Positions 32,782 through 41,652 are shown, numbered from the stretch's first letter. The stretch: DNA of 64,000 bases from Micromonospora sp. M71_S20 (GCF_003664255.1 NZ_RCCV01000001.1:2666001-2730000), one strand, 5' to 3'. The notes: a model not told the origin generated them from the sequence alone. Numbers and translations: made by a program.

Positions 32782-33528
32782 TCAGTCCCGGCGTTCGGGG
32801 CGGGCGAAGGGGACGGTCGGCCCGACGGTGAGGTCGGCCGGCGCGGGCGGCCCGTCGTCCGCCACGTCCCGCGACCTGCGGCGGCGCCAGCCCGCCGGCT
32901 CCGCCTCGTCCCCGCTGTTCGTCTCGACCGCGTCGTCCGCCTCCCCGGGGAGCCGGGCCGCGCCGGCCGGGGCCAGCTTCAGCGCCGCCGCGAAGAGCGC
33001 ACAGGCCAGGAACGCCGTCACCAGGCCCCGGCCGTACTCGACCTGGAACCCGTCGTCCGTCGAGTAGAAGAAGACGCGTTGGGCGGCCTCGTCGAGCGAG
33101 GCGGTGGCCGCGACCAGCAGCCCCAGCAGCGCCACGGCCACGGCCAGCCCGGCGAGCCGGGCGTTCGGACGCACCGCGGGAGTGCCGCGCAGCGCGAGCA
33201 CCACCGCGCAGACCAGGGCGAACAGCCCGACCAGGTAACCCACCCCGAACCCGCCGACATCGGACACCCCGCCCGGCACCCGCAGCGGCGTGTTGCCCTG
33301 CGGGCCGCCGTTGGGGATGGTCATCACCTGCCACTCGCCGAGCATCGAGGCGAGGGCGGCCACCGCGCCGAGCGCCGCGAGCAGCACGGGGAGCCGGCGG
33401 TCCCGGCCCAGGCCGGAGAACGTACGCCCGAACCGCCCCGGCCCGTCCGGCTCCGTGCTGCCCCACTCCAGGACGGCCGCGCCGTCGGACCGCTGTTCCT
33501 GCCGGGGAATGGGGGAATCCTGGGACAT
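32782..33528 (-). CDS. Hypothetical four-helix membrane protein
   Basis: 248 residues from ATG 33528. N-terminal soluble 45 residues, four predicted membrane helices (LPVLLAALGAVAALASML, GVGYLVGLFALVCAVVLAL, LAGLAVAVALLGLLVAATA, GLVTAFLACALFAAALKLA), a short external loop with VMTIPNGGPQGNTPLRVPGG, and an Arg/Pro-rich cytoplasmic tail. No family recognised. Confidence 0.7.
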   Translation of the reverse strand: MSQDSPIPRQEQRSDGAAVLEWGSTEPDGPGRFGRTFSGLGRDRRLPVLLAALGAVAALASMLGEWQVMTIPNGGPQGNTPLRVPGGVSDVGGFGVGYLVGLFALVCAVVLALRGTPAVRPNARLAGLAVAVALLGLLVAATASLDEAAQRVFFYSTDDGFQVEYGRGLVTAFLACALFAAALKLAPAGAARLPGEADDAVETNSGDEAEPAGWRRRRSRDVADDGPPAPADLTVGPTVPFARPERRD

Positions 33529-33640
33529 CGGCCACCCTTCCGCGTTCGCGGGCCTGCCCCGAATCATGACACAGTACGCACCCGGCGACGCGGAGCGTGA
33601 ACGGTCGCCAGCCGGTGCCCGTTGGGCTAGCGTCGGGTGC

Positions 33641-34072
33641 ATGCCTATCCGTACCGCTTCCGCACAATGGCAGGGCAACCTCACCGAGGGGTCCGGCACG
33701 ATCCGTACCGGCAAGGGCGGGCTGGAGGGGAACTACTCCTTCAAGTCCCGGTTCGAGGAGGGTGAGGGCACCAACCCCGAGGAGCTGATCGGTGCGGCCC
33801 ACGCCGGCTGCTTCTCGATGGCGTTCTCCAAGGCCCTCGCCGAGGCCGGCTCGCCGCCCACCTCGGTGGAGACCACCGCCAAGGTCCACCTCGACAAGAC
33901 CGACGCCGGAATGACGGTGACCCGGATCGAGCTGGACACCGTCGGCCAGGTGCCCGGCATCGACGAGGCGCAGTTCACCAAGCTCGCGGAGACCGCCAAG
34001 GAGAACTGCCCGATTTCCCGCCTGCTCGCCCCGGGCGCCCAGATCAGCCTGACCGCCCGCCTCGCCTCCTGA
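33641..34072 (+). CDS. OsmC-family peroxidase
   Basis: 143 residues. OsmC/Ohr fold, hydroperoxide reductase using two cysteines: GAAHAGCFSMAFSKAL (peroxidatic) near residue 54 and KENCPISRLL (resolving) near residue 121. Sequence resembles OsmC rather than Ohr (TNPEELIGAAHAGC). Acts in the cytoplasm against organic peroxides, with lipoyl/dihydrolipoamide-type reductants known in the family. Followed by a strong hairpin. Confidence 0.9.
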   Translation: MPIRTASAQWQGNLTEGSGTIRTGKGGLEGNYSFKSRFEEGEGTNPEELIGAAHAGCFSMAFSKALAEAGSPPTSVETTAKVHLDKTDAGMTVTRIELDTVGQVPGIDEAQFTKLAETAKENCPISRLLAPGAQISLTARLAS

Positions 34073-34091
34073 CCGTCCCCGTCTCGGCGTC

Positions 34092-34126
34092 GACCGCCAC
34101 GGGAACCCACGCTCCCCGTGGCGGTC
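34092..34126. terminator. 12-bp hairpin after the OsmC gene
   Basis: GACCGCCACGGG (34092-34103) pairs perfectly with CCCGTGGCGGTC (34115-34126), loop 11 bases, 20 bases after the OsmC stop. The following 150 bases carry GCTC-GCACGGCTCC-type direct repeats but no gene. Confidence 0.7.
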
Positions 34127-34312
34127 CGCCGAGCCGGCGCGGGCGCTCGAACGGCTCCAGACCCGGCGCGCGCTCGCACGGCTCCGGTCCCGGGAACGGG
34201 TGGTCGGCCGCCGGCTCCGACCGGCCCGGGCGGTCCGCCGGCGCGGGCCGGCGCTCGCGCCGACGGGTCCGACCGGCGCGGGCGGGCCGTGTCGTCGGGC
34301 AGAATGGGCGGG

Positions 34313-34663
34313 GTGCCGGTGGAGATGAGTCGCGAGCGCTTCGAGGAGCTGGTCGGCGACGCGCTCGACGAGGTGCCCGAGGAGCTGCTCGCCCTGATGA
34401 GCAACGTCGTGATCCTGGTGGAGGACGACCCGCCCCCCGGCGAGGACCTGCTCGGCCTCTACGAGGGGCACGCCCTCACCGAACGCGGCTGGGACTACGC
34501 CGGCGTGCTGCCGGACCGCATCCTGATCTACCGCAACCCCATCCTGCGCATCTGCGACGACGACGAGGACGTCGTCGACGAGGTCGCGGTGACGGTGGTG
34601 CACGAGATCGCCCACCACTTCGGCATCGACGACGCCCGCCTGCACGAGCTGGGCTGGGGCTAG
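34313..34663 (+). CDS. Metallopeptidase family (minimal zincin) protein
   Basis: 116 residues from GTG 34313 (VPVEMSRERFEELV); GTG 34319 and ATG 34325 are alternatives. Has the zinc-binding motif VVHEIAHHFGIDDARLHELG near the C-terminus, preceded by DVVDEVAVT, and LLALMSNVVILVEDDP, which defines the family of short acidic zincins (M. tuberculosis Rv3836-like). Peptidase activity is unproven. AIM24 gene follows 66 bases downstream. Confidence 0.88.
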   Translation: MPVEMSRERFEELVGDALDEVPEELLALMSNVVILVEDDPPPGEDLLGLYEGHALTERGWDYAGVLPDRILIYRNPILRICDDDEDVVDEVAVTVVHEIAHHFGIDDARLHELGWG

Positions 34664-34729
34664 ACGGACGGTTGTTGCCTCCGTCGCCTACCGTCGGTCC
34701 AGGTACCGCGAACTCAGGAGGCACTTCCA

Positions 34730-35452
34730 ATGCGCAGCGAGCTGTTCTCGGCGGAGAACCTTGAGAAGGAGTCCGCGCAGCCCGGCATGCGGCTGCAGAA
34801 CTCCAAGATGTTGAAGATCGAACTCAACGGCGAGGCGATGGCCCGGGTCGGGTCGATGGTCGCCTACCAGGGGCAGGTGCAGTTCCAGGCGCTCGGCTCC
34901 GGCGGGCTCGGCAAGTTCCTCAAGCAGAAGCTGACCGGCGAGGGCGTCCCGCTGATGAAGGTCTCCGGCCGGGGTGACGTGTTCCTCGCCGACTTCGCCA
35001 AGGACGTGCACATCATCGACCTGGAGCCCGGTGACGCGCTCTCCATCAACGGGTCCAGCGTGCTGGCCTTCGACTCCACCCTCCAGTACGACATCCGGAT
35101 GGTCGGCGGGGCCGGCATGGCGTCCTCCTCCGGCCTGTTCAACTGCGTCTTCAGCGGTCACGGTCGGATCGCCATCACCACCAAGGGCACCCCGGTGGTG
35201 CTCAGCGTGGACGCTCCGACCTACGTCGACCCGCAGGCGGCGGTCTGCTGGTCGGCCAACCTCCAGACCGGCTACCACCGCGCCGAGCAGCTCGGCCTCG
35301 GCACGCTGCTGGGCCGGCGCACCGGCGAGTCGTTCACGATGAGCTTCGCCGGTCAGGGCTTCGTCGTCGTCCAGCCCTCCGAGGAGCCGCCCATCATGGG
35401 CAGCGGCACCCAGGAGCAGCAGGGCGGGATCCTCGGCGGCCTGCTCAGCTGA
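34730..35452 (+). CDS. AIM24-family protein
   Basis: 240 residues, start after AGGAGG. Beta-rich AIM24/TIM-barrel-like double-psi fold: KMLKIELNGEAMARVGSMVAY, GDVFLADFAKDVHIIDLEPG, LSINGSSVLAFDSTLQYDIR and FTMSFAGQGFVVVQPSEEPP. Actinomycete members are cytoplasmic and of unknown function; mitochondrial relatives affect membrane complex organisation. Full length. Confidence 0.9.
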   Translation: MRSELFSAENLEKESAQPGMRLQNSKMLKIELNGEAMARVGSMVAYQGQVQFQALGSGGLGKFLKQKLTGEGVPLMKVSGRGDVFLADFAKDVHIIDLEPGDALSINGSSVLAFDSTLQYDIRMVGGAGMASSSGLFNCVFSGHGRIAITTKGTPVVLSVDAPTYVDPQAAVCWSANLQTGYHRAEQLGLGTLLGRRTGESFTMSFAGQGFVVVQPSEEPPIMGSGTQEQQGGILGGLLS

Positions 35453-35579
35453 GGCACGTCCCGCACCGCCTCGCACCGCCCCCGCCCCGCGCCGACCGGC
35501 CCCGCCGGATCCGACGCGGGTCGGGGGCGGTGCCGTTGCGGGGGCCGCGGTCAGCCGCGGTGCGGTTCCGGGACTGCCG

Positions 35580-36533
35580 TCAGCTGAGGTCGCCGGCGCG
35601 GAGGCGGGCCAGCCAGGCGGCGGCGTCGGCGTAGTCGGCGTCCGAGAGGCCGGCGGGCGCCGGGATCGGGCGGTCGCCCGTCCCGGGGAACCGGTGCCGG
35701 GGGTACGAGCCCAGGAAGCGCACGTCGGCGCAGACCCGGCGCAGCCCCTGCAACGCCTCGCCGAGCCGCACGTCCGCCACGTGCCCGGCGCAGTCGAGGA
35801 AGAAGACGTACCGGCCGAGCGCCTCGCCGGTCGGGCGGGACTCGATCCGGCTCATGTTGATCCCACGGACGGCCAGTTCCATCAGCACCGACAGCAGCGC
35901 GCCCACCCGGTCGTGGGCGATGTAGACCGCCAGGGACGTCACGTCGTCGCCGGTCGGCGGCGGGGGCGGCCCGGGGCGGGACACCAGCGCGAAGCGGGTC
36001 ACCGCGTCCGGGTGGTCGGCGATCTTGTCCGCGAGCACGTCCAGCCGGTGCCGGCCGGCGCCGATCGGGGCGCAGATCGCCGCGTCGTACTCGCCGGCGG
36101 CGGCTCCGGCGGCGGCGGCGCCGTTGGAGAGCACGTCGACCACGACCGCGTCGGGCAGGTGCGCGCGCAGCCAACCCCGGCACTGGGTCGACGCCTGCGG
36201 GTGGGCGGCGACGCTGCGCACGTCCGGGAACGTCGTGCCGGGCCGCGCGGCGAGCACGAACTCGACCGGCAGGATCACCTCGCGGGTGATCACCAGGGGT
36301 TCGCCCTCGGCGAGTTCGTCCAGGGTCACCCCGACCGCGCCGCCGATCGAGTTCTCCAGCGGCACCAGGGCCGAGTCCGCCTCCCCGGCCCGTACGCTCT
36401 CCAGCGCCTCGGGGACGCTGCGGGCCGGCGTGCGGCTGCCCCGCTCGGCGGCGGGGATGCTGTTCAACGCCTGCTCGGCGAAGGTGCCCTCCGGCCCGAG
36501 GTAGACGAAGCGCGTCGGCGGTGTTCCCGGCAT
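35580..36533 (-). CDS. pheA: Prephenate dehydratase
   Basis: 317 residues. Converts prephenate to phenylpyruvate in phenylalanine synthesis. The catalytic domain has YLGPEGTFAEQALNS, ADSALVPLENSIGGAVGVTL and AHPQASTQCRGWL, with the T-R-F active-site loop DAVTRFALVSRPG. A regulatory ACT domain follows (SLAVYIAHDRVGALLSVLME, with the phenylalanine-binding GALLS and ESRPTGEALGRYVFFLD). The lipoprotein gene ends nine bases before its start and may be co-transcribed. Confidence 0.96.
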   Translation of the reverse strand: MPGTPPTRFVYLGPEGTFAEQALNSIPAAERGSRTPARSVPEALESVRAGEADSALVPLENSIGGAVGVTLDELAEGEPLVITREVILPVEFVLAARPGTTFPDVRSVAAHPQASTQCRGWLRAHLPDAVVVDVLSNGAAAAGAAAGEYDAAICAPIGAGRHRLDVLADKIADHPDAVTRFALVSRPGPPPPPTGDDVTSLAVYIAHDRVGALLSVLMELAVRGINMSRIESRPTGEALGRYVFFLDCAGHVADVRLGEALQGLRRVCADVRFLGSYPRHRFPGTGDRPIPAPAGLSDADYADAAAWLARLRAGDLS

Positions 36534-36542
36534 GGCGACAGC

Positions 36543-37235
36543 CTACGCACCCGGTACGCCGAGCGACCCGCCCTCGCAGACGCGCGTCCGGATGCCGGGC
36601 GGCCCGGCGGCGCGGACCTCGGCGGTGCAGACGTCGGTGCCGGCGGTGACCAGCCGCGGGGCACCCGGCCGGCCCTGGGTGATCACCTGGAGCGTCTCGT
36701 GCCCGGTCACGTCGAGCACCGTGTAGTGCCACTCACCGGCGCAGAGCGGCCCGGTCCGCACCCGCACCCGGACGCCGTTCGGCAGCACGCCACCCCGGCC
36801 CCGCACCAGGTCGACGATCCGTGTTCCCGAGGGGCCGTCCGGGCACGGGACCGCGACCAGGCCGGGGTCGACCGTGGGGGTGATCCCCCCGGTGCCGGGC
36901 AGGCCGGTGGCGGGCGGGGGCGTCGGCGCGGCGCTGGGCGTGGTGGGGACCGCGGTGCGGGTCGGGGCGGTGGTCGGGGCCGGGCGGCGCAGCTCCGGTG
37001 GGGTGCCGCAGCCGGCGAGGGGCAGCGCGGCCAGCAGTACGACGGCTGCGAGGCGGCCGGCGCACGCCAGCGGGGCGGGGCGGGACGACGCGCGGACGAG
37101 CGGCAGGGGCGGAGCCGACGGCCGGTCGGTCGGGGCGCACGGCGGAACCGCTCCGGGCCGGGCGGCGGGGCCGGGCGGTCGGGCGGGCGTGGCGTGGCGC
37201 GAGGGGGTGGGCGGCACGGCCGATCCTCGGGACAT
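36543..37235 (-). CDS. Putative lipoprotein
   Basis: 230 residues from ATG 37235; the first ~50 residues (Pro/Ala/Arg-rich) look disordered and a later start is possible. Lipobox LAALPLAGCG at about residue 76 gives a lipid-anchored mature protein with a Pro/Thr linker (TTAPTRTAVPTTPSAAPTPP) and a C-terminal domain of about 100 residues with paired cysteines (VPCPDGPSG, GPLCAGEWHYTVL, TDVCTAEVR, RVCEGGS). Function unknown. A long cytoplasmic extension before a lipobox is unusual, which supports a later start near the hydrophobic stretch. Confidence 0.65.
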   Translation of the reverse strand: MSRGSAVPPTPSRHATPARPPGPAARPGAVPPCAPTDRPSAPPLPLVRASSRPAPLACAGRLAAVVLLAALPLAGCGTPPELRRPAPTTAPTRTAVPTTPSAAPTPPPATGLPGTGGITPTVDPGLVAVPCPDGPSGTRIVDLVRGRGGVLPNGVRVRVRTGPLCAGEWHYTVLDVTGHETLQVITQGRPGAPRLVTAGTDVCTAEVRAAGPPGIRTRVCEGGSLGVPGA

Positions 37236-37300
37236 CGGGGAGCGTCACTGCGGCCGGGAGGCCGAGCCCATCCTAGGAGGAACCGGCGGCCGGGTGAAGA

Positions 37301-37690
37301 TCAGCCGAGGACGCGATGGCCGGCACGCTCCAGCGCGGCGGTCGCCTCGCGGAGCCGCACGGCGGGAACCAGCAGGTAGTCGGTGTCGTAGGTGGAGAAG
37401 GCGACCACGCTGACCCGGGCTGCGGCGAGCGGGTCCACCAGCGCGGCGAGGGTGCCGCTGACCGCCAGGTCGAGCGGTTCGGCGACCCGCAGGCAGCGCC
37501 AGGCGGTCTCGCCGACGGCCTGCTCAGGCGCCCGGTCGGCGGGGCAGATCAGCGAGATCCCGTCGGCCGTCCAGCTCACCGTGACGACGTCGCCGTTGCT
37601 CAGCCCGCCCGACAACTCGGGCGGCAGGGCGGAGCCGGCGGCCAGGCGGCACACGGCGTACTTCCCCGGCAGCAGAGCGATATCGAGCAT
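37301..37690 (-). CDS. ACT-domain (CASTOR/POLLUX-type) protein
   Basis: 129 residues. MLDIALLPGKYAVCRLAAGS opens an ACT-like fold, followed by VVTVSWTADGISLICPADRA, then a second ACT repeat VAVSGTLAALVDPLAAARVS and VVAFSTYDTDYLLVP. Such two-ACT proteins bind amino acids (lysine/arginine-type ligands known in sensors) without enzymatic domain. Its place near pheA and arginine genes fits an amino acid sensor, but this is inference. Confidence 0.8.
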   Translation of the reverse strand: MLDIALLPGKYAVCRLAAGSALPPELSGGLSNGDVVTVSWTADGISLICPADRAPEQAVGETAWRCLRVAEPLDLAVSGTLAALVDPLAAARVSVVAFSTYDTDYLLVPAVRLREATAALERAGHRVLG

Positions 37691-37765
37691 GAGGGCACCT
37701 TACGGCCTCGGTGCGGGCCCGCCCCAGATTCGCCGCGTGCGGCGAACGCCACATCCCGCCGCTGG

Positions 37766-38224
37766 TCAGACCGGGGAGAAGAACGTGAGCGAACCGGCGA
37801 CCGTCCCGCTGGTGAACACCGGGGTGGAGATCGCGTCGACGGTCGAGTCCGGCGCGTCGGCCGACGCGGCCTGGACCCGCAGCAGCCCTCGGGCCAGGCG
37901 CCCGGAGGAGAGGGCCAGCAGCGGCGGGATCTTGTCGATCTCGGGCTCGGTCAGCTCGCAGCGGTTGGCCGTGAAGTCGAGCAGCCGTAGCCCGCCGTCA
38001 AGCAGCGGCAGCCCGGTCACGTCCTCCGGGTCGCCCAGGCAGAGCAGCTCGCAACCGGCGACGGAGACGGCGACGACCCTCGTCCCGGAGTCGATGAGCA
38101 GGCACGGCTCGTCGGCGTGGGAGACGGTCGACGACCACCGACCGAGATTGTCGAACTCCTGCCCTGTCGTTGTTCCCGCCGCGGGCACGAACACGTCAGA
38201 GAGCGAGAGTTCGACGTGGGCCAC
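37766..38224 (-). CDS. Hypothetical protein
   Basis: 152 residues from GTG 38224, selected because AGGAGG lies seven bases upstream. Mostly beta-strand: VELSLSDVFVPAAGTTTG, CLLIDSGTRVVAVSVAGCEL and LRLLDFTANRCELTEPEID. No family recognised, no signal peptide or membrane helix. Same orientation as pheA-ACT genes. Confidence 0.6.
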   Translation of the reverse strand: MAHVELSLSDVFVPAAGTTTGQEFDNLGRWSSTVSHADEPCLLIDSGTRVVAVSVAGCELLCLGDPEDVTGLPLLDGGLRLLDFTANRCELTEPEIDKIPPLLALSSGRLARGLLRVQAASADAPDSTVDAISTPVFTSGTVAGSLTFFSPV

Positions 38225-38399
38225 CGCGCCTCCTATGTACACCGACGGTCCGTCCACGCTAGCCGGTCGTCACGGGTGACGCCGACCGCGCGTGGTCGCC
38301 GGGCCGCCGGTGGGTGAGGGATGCCCTGACCAGACGGCCGGCGACGGCGCGACCGACGAGTGCCGACCGGCACCCGGGCGCGTGGCGTCGCCGGTGACG

Positions 38400-39140
38400 T
38401 TACCGTCGGTTGGCCGGCTTGTCAGCGGCCGTTCGGCCGCCCTCGTACCACCGGTAGTCCGCGGCGGGGCGGTACGCGCCGTTCACCCAGGTCTCCGGGT
38501 GCTGCGCGACCCGGGAGAGCTTCTCGGCCGTGGCTGGACTGATCCGGCTGCCCCCGGCGACGAGCAGGCGGTCCAGCTCGCGGTGGGTGGCCATGAGGCA
38601 GTCCTTCGGCAGGCCGTAGACGCTGATGACGCCGGAGCCGACGAAGGTCAGCACCGGCGTCACCGGGATCGGCAGCCCCACGGCGTCGGAGAGGGCCTTG
38701 CTGGCGCGCTTGGCGTCGCGGCGGGCCTCGGCCACGTAGGGCGGTCGCTTGCCGTTGATCTGGACCACGTCGCCGGCCACCAGGACCCGGGCCCGGCCGT
38801 GGTCGGCGATGGTGACCGCGAAGAGCCCGCTCGGCCCGATGGCGAGGAAGCCGGCGCGTTCGTCGCGTTCGTGGTCGAGCAGGAGGTCTGAGGCGTCCGT
38901 GCGGGGCCATTCGATGACGTGCCACGCGGGCCCGAGATGGTCGAGCCGGCCGAGCGCCCGTGCCCCGGCCGCCTCCAGCCGTCGGGCACCCCGTTCCGCC
39001 CTGCGGCGGCGGGCCCACTCCAACGGGGACGGACGGACGGGTGCGAGCACCCCCGGCGACTCCACGCGGGGGTGTGGCACCGCCGCGGGCGGCAGTGCCC
39101 GGGCGGACGGTACGGCTTGACGAGCGGGAAAGACAGTCAT
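38400..39140 (-). CDS. Nuclease-related-domain (NERD-like) protein
   Basis: 246 residues from ATG 39140 (MTVFPARQAV) with GGAGG six bases upstream. The core from about residue 45 follows the NERD pattern: ERGARRLEAAGARALGRLD, WHVIEWPRTD, a catalytic-core-like GPSGLFAVTIADHGRA, then INGKRPPYVAEARRDAKRAS and TPVLTFVGSGVISVYG. NERD domains are restriction-endonuclease-like. The expected catalytic lysine of the NERD pattern (usually T-K-...G) is not evident here, so it may be inactive. Divergent from arginine deiminase. Confidence 0.7.
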   Translation of the reverse strand: MTVFPARQAVPSARALPPAAVPHPRVESPGVLAPVRPSPLEWARRRRAERGARRLEAAGARALGRLDHLGPAWHVIEWPRTDASDLLLDHERDERAGFLAIGPSGLFAVTIADHGRARVLVAGDVVQINGKRPPYVAEARRDAKRASKALSDAVGLPIPVTPVLTFVGSGVISVYGLPKDCLMATHRELDRLLVAGGSRISPATAEKLSRVAQHPETWVNGAYRPAADYRWYEGGRTAADKPANRR

Positions 39141-39235
39141 CGCGACCTCCGGCAAAAGGTCCCTCGAAGTTATGTCCTCACTACCCTACGTTGCCAGTCC
39201 CCTGTGTCGGCAAGTTGGAACGCCGGAGTGAGTGC

Positions 39236-39256
39236 GGATGAATGCCATATTCATCC
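39236..39256. promoter_or_regulatory. Candidate ARG box (ArgR operator) before arginine deiminase
   Basis: GGATGAAT (39236-39243) and ATTCATCC (39249-39256) form a perfect inverted repeat around 5 bases. The half-sites TGAAT/ATTCA are those of the bacterial ArgR box (TGAATNNNNATTCA), with one extra base in the spacer. It lies 48 bases upstream of the arcA start, in an AT-rich promoter region. ArgR control of arginine catabolism is well known; the spacer difference keeps this tentative. Confidence 0.5.
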
Positions 39257-39303
39257 ACCCCTGTTTTATCGGATGCCGCCAAACCCTGCCCTACGCTGCG
39301 AGG

Positions 39304-40536
39304 GTGACCCACTACGTGGACAGCGAAGTCGGTCGGCTCGGGACGGTGCTGCTGCACCGCCCCGGTCCTGAGCTCGCCCGGCTCACCCCCCGCAACAACG
39401 ACTCGCTCCTCTTCGACGCCATCCCGTGGGTCGGCCGCGCCCAGGAGGAGCACGACGCCTTCGCCGCCGCCCTGCGCGAGCGCGGCGTCGAGGTGCTCTA
39501 CCTTGCCACCCTCCTCGCCGAGACGCTCGCCGTCGCCGACGCGCGGGCCGAGCTGACCGAGGAGGTGCTCCGTTCGCCCAGGCTCGGCGACTCGCTGCGC
39601 GCCCGGGTCGCCGACCACCTCGCGTACCTCGACCCCGTCGCGCTCGCCGACGTGCTCATCGCCGGGCTGGCCCACGAGGAACTGCGGGTCAGCCGGGAGC
39701 GGCCGGGCGGCCTCGTCTACACCCTGATGGACCGGCACGACTTCGTCATCGACCCGCTGCCCAACCTGCTGTTCACCCGGGACTCCTCGTTCTGGGTCGG
39801 CGACCGGGTCGGGGTGACCAGCCTGGCGATGCCGGCGCGGCGGCGGGAGACCACGCTGACCGACGCCATCTACCGGCACCACCCGCGCTTCGCCGGCACC
39901 GAGCTCGTCTACCAGCCCGGCCTGGAGCACCTGGAGGGCGGCGACGTGCTGCTGCTCGCGCCGGGGGTGCTGGCCGTCGGGGTGGGCGAGCGGACCACGC
40001 CCGCCGGCGCGGAACGCCTCGCCCGGCAGGTCTTCGCCGCCGGGCTCGCGCACACCATCCTCGTCGTCCCGATCGCCCAGGAACGGGCGACCATGCACCT
40101 GGACACCGTCTGCACGATGGTGGACGTCGACGCCGTGCTGATGTATCCGAACATCGCCCACACGCTGTCGGCGTACACGGTGATCGCCGGGGCCGACGGT
40201 GAGGACCCGCGGGTGGACGGCCCGGCGCCGTTCCTGCGGGCCGCCGCCGACGCGATGGACCTGCCCCAGCTCCGGGTCATCGACACCGGCCTGGACCCGG
40301 TCACCGCGGAACGCGAGCAGTGGGACGACGGCAACAACACCCTGGCGATCGCGCCCCGGCTCTGCGTGGGCTACGAGCGCAACACGGAGACCAACGCGCA
40401 GCTGGAGCGGGCCGGCATCGAGGTGATCCCGATCGCCGGCTCGGAGCTGGGCTCAGGCCGGGGCGGACCGCGCTGCATGTCCTGCCCGCTGGTCCGCGAG
40501 CCGCTGGGCGGGCCGGCAACGGCACCTCTCCCGTAG
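39304..40536 (+). CDS. arcA: Arginine deiminase
   Basis: 410 residues from GTG 39304; the frame continues upstream only through the promoter region. Converts arginine to citrulline and ammonia. All active-site motifs are intact: [13 protein letters not shown] (FTRD), [13 protein letters not shown] (E-GGD), [10 protein letters not shown] (HLDT) and, near the C-terminus, [15 protein letters not shown] with the catalytic cysteine (MSCP). No carbamate kinase or ornithine transcarbamylase genes follow, so only this step of the ADI pathway is here. Terminator-like repeats follow. Confidence 0.95.
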   Translation: MTHYVDSEVGRLGTVLLHRPGPELARLTPRNNDSLLFDAIPWVGRAQEEHDAFAAALRERGVEVLYLATLLAETLAVADARAELTEEVLRSPRLGDSLRARVADHLAYLDPVALADVLIAGLAHEELRVSRERPGGLVYTLMDRHDFVIDPLPNLLFTRDSSFWVGDRVGVTSLAMPARRRETTLTDAIYRHHPRFAGTELVYQPGLEHLEGGDVLLLAPGVLAVGVGERTTPAGAERLARQVFAAGLAHTILVVPIAQERATMHLDTVCTMVDVDAVLMYPNIAHTLSAYTVIAGADGEDPRVDGPAPFLRAAADAMDLPQLRVIDTGLDPVTAEREQWDDGNNTLAIAPRLCVGYERNTETNAQLERAGIEVIPIAGSELGSGRGGPRCMSCPLVREPLGGPATAPLP

Positions 40537-40563
40537 GGAGAAGCCCGTTCCGCGCGCCGCAGG

Positions 40564-40664
40564 CACCCGCCAGGGCCCCGCGGGCACTGCCCGCAACCAC
40601 CCGCCAGGCCCTGCGGGCACTGCCCGCAGCGACCCGCCAGGACCCCCGCGGGCGCTGGCAGGCA
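40564..40664. repeat. Three tandem ~34-bp repeats with GCGGGCACTGCCCGC hairpins
   Basis: Units start with CACCCGCCAGG at 40564 and 40598 and a one-base-shifted copy near 40631. The first two carry the perfect 7-bp hairpin GCGGGCA-C-TGCCCGC (40580-40594 and 40613-40627); the third is degenerate. The array lies between the convergent arcA and DUF5926 genes and probably arose by slippage of a terminator unit. Confidence 0.7.
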
Positions 40665-40703
40665 CCCCGTCAGGCGTCGCAGGCCCAAAGCCGGAGACCG
40701 GAG

Positions 40704-40743
40704 GCCCCCGCCGGGGCCGCCGAGCGGCGGCCCCGGCGGGGGC
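40704..40743. terminator. 18-bp perfect hairpin between arcA and DUF5926 gene
   Basis: Two fully complementary 18-base arms (40704-40721, 40726-40743) around a GAGC loop, ending 8 bases from the DUF5926 stop. Very stable, no T tract. It probably ends both convergent transcripts. Confidence 0.8.
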
Positions 40744-40750
40744 ACCCGGC

Positions 40751-41635
40751 TCAGCGGAGGGTGAGTTGGCGGCCGAGCAGGCCGTGGCGGGCCCGGCGGC
40801 CGGCGGCGTCCAGCGGGGCGGGCTCGGCGAGCGCCTCCGCGTACCGCTTGGCGAAGTCGGCGACCGGCTGCTCCCAGTCGGCGGCCGGGACGTCCTCCGG
40901 CAGGTCCCATACCGGCACCAGCCGGCCGTGGGCCCGGAACATGCCCGCGAACCGGGTGTTCTCGCCGAGCACCAGCGTGCCGGCGACGCTCAGCCGGGCC
41001 AGCGCGTCCAGCGCGGCGTCCTCGTCGTCGGGCAGCACCCAGCGCACGTGCGCCTTCTCCGGCACCTGGCACCAGTAGGCGGCCCGGGCGGCGGCGAGCC
41101 GCACGGTGGGGTAGATCGCGGCGTTCGCCCGCTCCAGGGACGCCTGCACGTTCGGGTCGTCGCCGGCGCCCGGGTCGAGCCAGAACTCGAACCCGTCGTG
41201 GATGCTGACCTCCAGCGGGCCGTCGACGAGGACGTCCTGCAACCGGGGGCCGGGGCCGGGCAGCGGCGGCACGGGCACCGGGCGGCCCGGCTCGGCCCGC
41301 AGCGCGCAGAGCAGCGCCTCGGCCAGGTCCCGGGAGACGTCGCCCGACTGGAGGTGACGCTGGAGCCCGATGAGGACCCGCCCGTCCGGCTTGGTCATGG
41401 CGGGGGTGGCCATCGGCAGCACGGTGGCCAGGGTGACCTCCCGGTCGCCGAACTCCTCGACCAAGGCGGGGGCCAGCCGCAGCGGCGCCGAGGCGGCCGG
41501 CACCAGTTCCCGCAGGGCGATCCACTCCGGCTCGTCGGTCAGCCCCTCGAACGGTCGGGGCACGAAGATGTCCCGTACCTTCTCCCGCTTGGGGGTGGCT
41601 TCGGCGGCCCGCTGGCTCTTTCGACGCTTGCTCAC
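40751..41635 (-). CDS. DUF5926 family protein
   Basis: 294 residues. Lys/Arg-rich start (MSKRRKSQRAAEATPKREKV), then VRDIFVPRPFEGLTDEPEWI and LRELVPAASAPLRL, the DUF5926 signature, with a later W-rich region (AYWCQVPEKAHVRWVLPDDE). Soluble, of unknown function, present as a single gene across actinomycetes, which suggests a conserved housekeeping role. Flanked on both sides by hairpins (40704-40743 and 41653-41674), so it is a monocistronic unit. Confidence 0.85.
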   Translation of the reverse strand: MSKRRKSQRAAEATPKREKVRDIFVPRPFEGLTDEPEWIALRELVPAASAPLRLAPALVEEFGDREVTLATVLPMATPAMTKPDGRVLIGLQRHLQSGDVSRDLAEALLCALRAEPGRPVPVPPLPGPGPRLQDVLVDGPLEVSIHDGFEFWLDPGAGDDPNVQASLERANAAIYPTVRLAAARAAYWCQVPEKAHVRWVLPDDEDAALDALARLSVAGTLVLGENTRFAGMFRAHGRLVPVWDLPEDVPAADWEQPVADFAKRYAEALAEPAPLDAAGRRARHGLLGRQLTLR

Positions 41636-41652
41636 GGCGAGACAGCCTAGAG

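Noticed and set aside
40564..40664. 34-bp tandem repeats as a CRISPR array
   Set aside because: The units are adjacent without unique spacers and only three in number; they behave as slippage repeats containing a terminator hairpin, and no cas gene is present.
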